12,968 nt of DNA from Anaerolineales bacterium (GTDB taxonomy: Bacteria; Chloroflexota; Anaerolineae; Anaerolineales; Villigracilaceae). Positions 12,879 through 12,968 of the stretch are shown piece by piece. The translations under genes were made by a program, and so were the position numbers. Position 1 is the first letter of the stretch. Each line of letters begins with the position of its first letter. The notes beneath the pieces were generated by a model. The model was not told where the DNA came from. It did no database searches and worked only from the letters and a program-made list of their open reading frames with translations. Where the stretch lies: assembly GCA_017882065.1 (NCBI GenBank), contig JADGQD010000036.1, forward strand, positions 1 through 12,968. The letters run 5' to 3'.

Positions 12879-12968
12879 TTAAGAAGCCGGTGGTAGGGGT
12901 TCCTGTGGGGGCAAGCCTTCCACAGATGCAGCCTCAGGTGCAGCCTTCTTTTTGCGCAGGGTCAGCAC
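12879..12968 (-). CDS. C-terminal end of an unidentified protein (5' part outside window)
   Basis: The last 29 codons of a minus-strand frame end with TAA at 12881-12879. The visible tail starts VLTLRKKKAAPEAA and ends in a Pro/Ala/Glu-rich stretch (PPQEPLPPAS). The RKKK after a hydrophobic beginning would suit a cytoplasmic tail of a membrane protein, but an Ala/Pro tail also occurs on ribosomal or chaperone proteins. I cannot name it. The frame is open to the edge, and the palindromic hairpin lies just downstream of its stop. Confidence 0.5.
   Translation of the reverse strand: MLTLRKKKAAPEAASVEGLPPQEPLPPAS

Overview
The window reads as ordinary chromosomal housekeeping and membrane-protein territory of a moderately GC-rich bacterium. 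My best guess is Chloroflexota, probably Anaerolineae-like. The grounds are an endonuclease-type MutL, very compact intergenic spaces, probable leaderless starts (a -10 box 6-7 nt before ATG), and degenerate 7-bp repeats inside genes. No rRNA, tRNA or other taxonomic marker is present, so the assignment is an inference.

Layout, left to right. mutL (minus strand, 3' end outside the window) diverges from a HAD-family pyrimidine 5'-nucleotidase-like gene across only 27 bp. Three plus-strand genes follow: an S41 C-terminal processing protease, a YugP-like membrane zinc metallopeptidase, and, after a strong terminator, a flippase-like/LPG-synthase-TM membrane protein. A bidirectional terminator separates this block from a convergent three-gene minus-strand ABC-2 exporter operon (ATPase, permease, permease). 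The roughly 500 bp upstream of that operon hold its promoter, a candidate operator, and a doubtful small ORF with direct repeats. Plus-strand TerC, a large DUF1998/MrfA-type DExH helicase and a small YidJ/NATD1-type GNAT acetyltransferase follow. The tail of an unidentified minus-strand gene enters at the right edge.

Functional links are loose. MutL and the helicase are both genome-maintenance proteins but lie about 8 kb apart and are not in one operon. The two proteases may share a transcript. The ABC genes clearly form one operon.

The most unusual part is the helicase gene. It carries an HNH nuclease motif nested in its C-terminal half, plus two in-frame insertions made of repeat DNA. The first is a 177-bp block in the second RecA domain: four 27-bp tandem repeats followed by degenerate heptads. 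The second is a roughly 60-bp palindromic block further on. The 27-bp repeat has a diverged inverted copy just downstream, between the helicase and the acetyltransferase, so it looks like a dispersed genomic repeat that has entered a coding sequence. The mutL linker also holds heptad repeats, which suggests the same process acts on a second repair gene.
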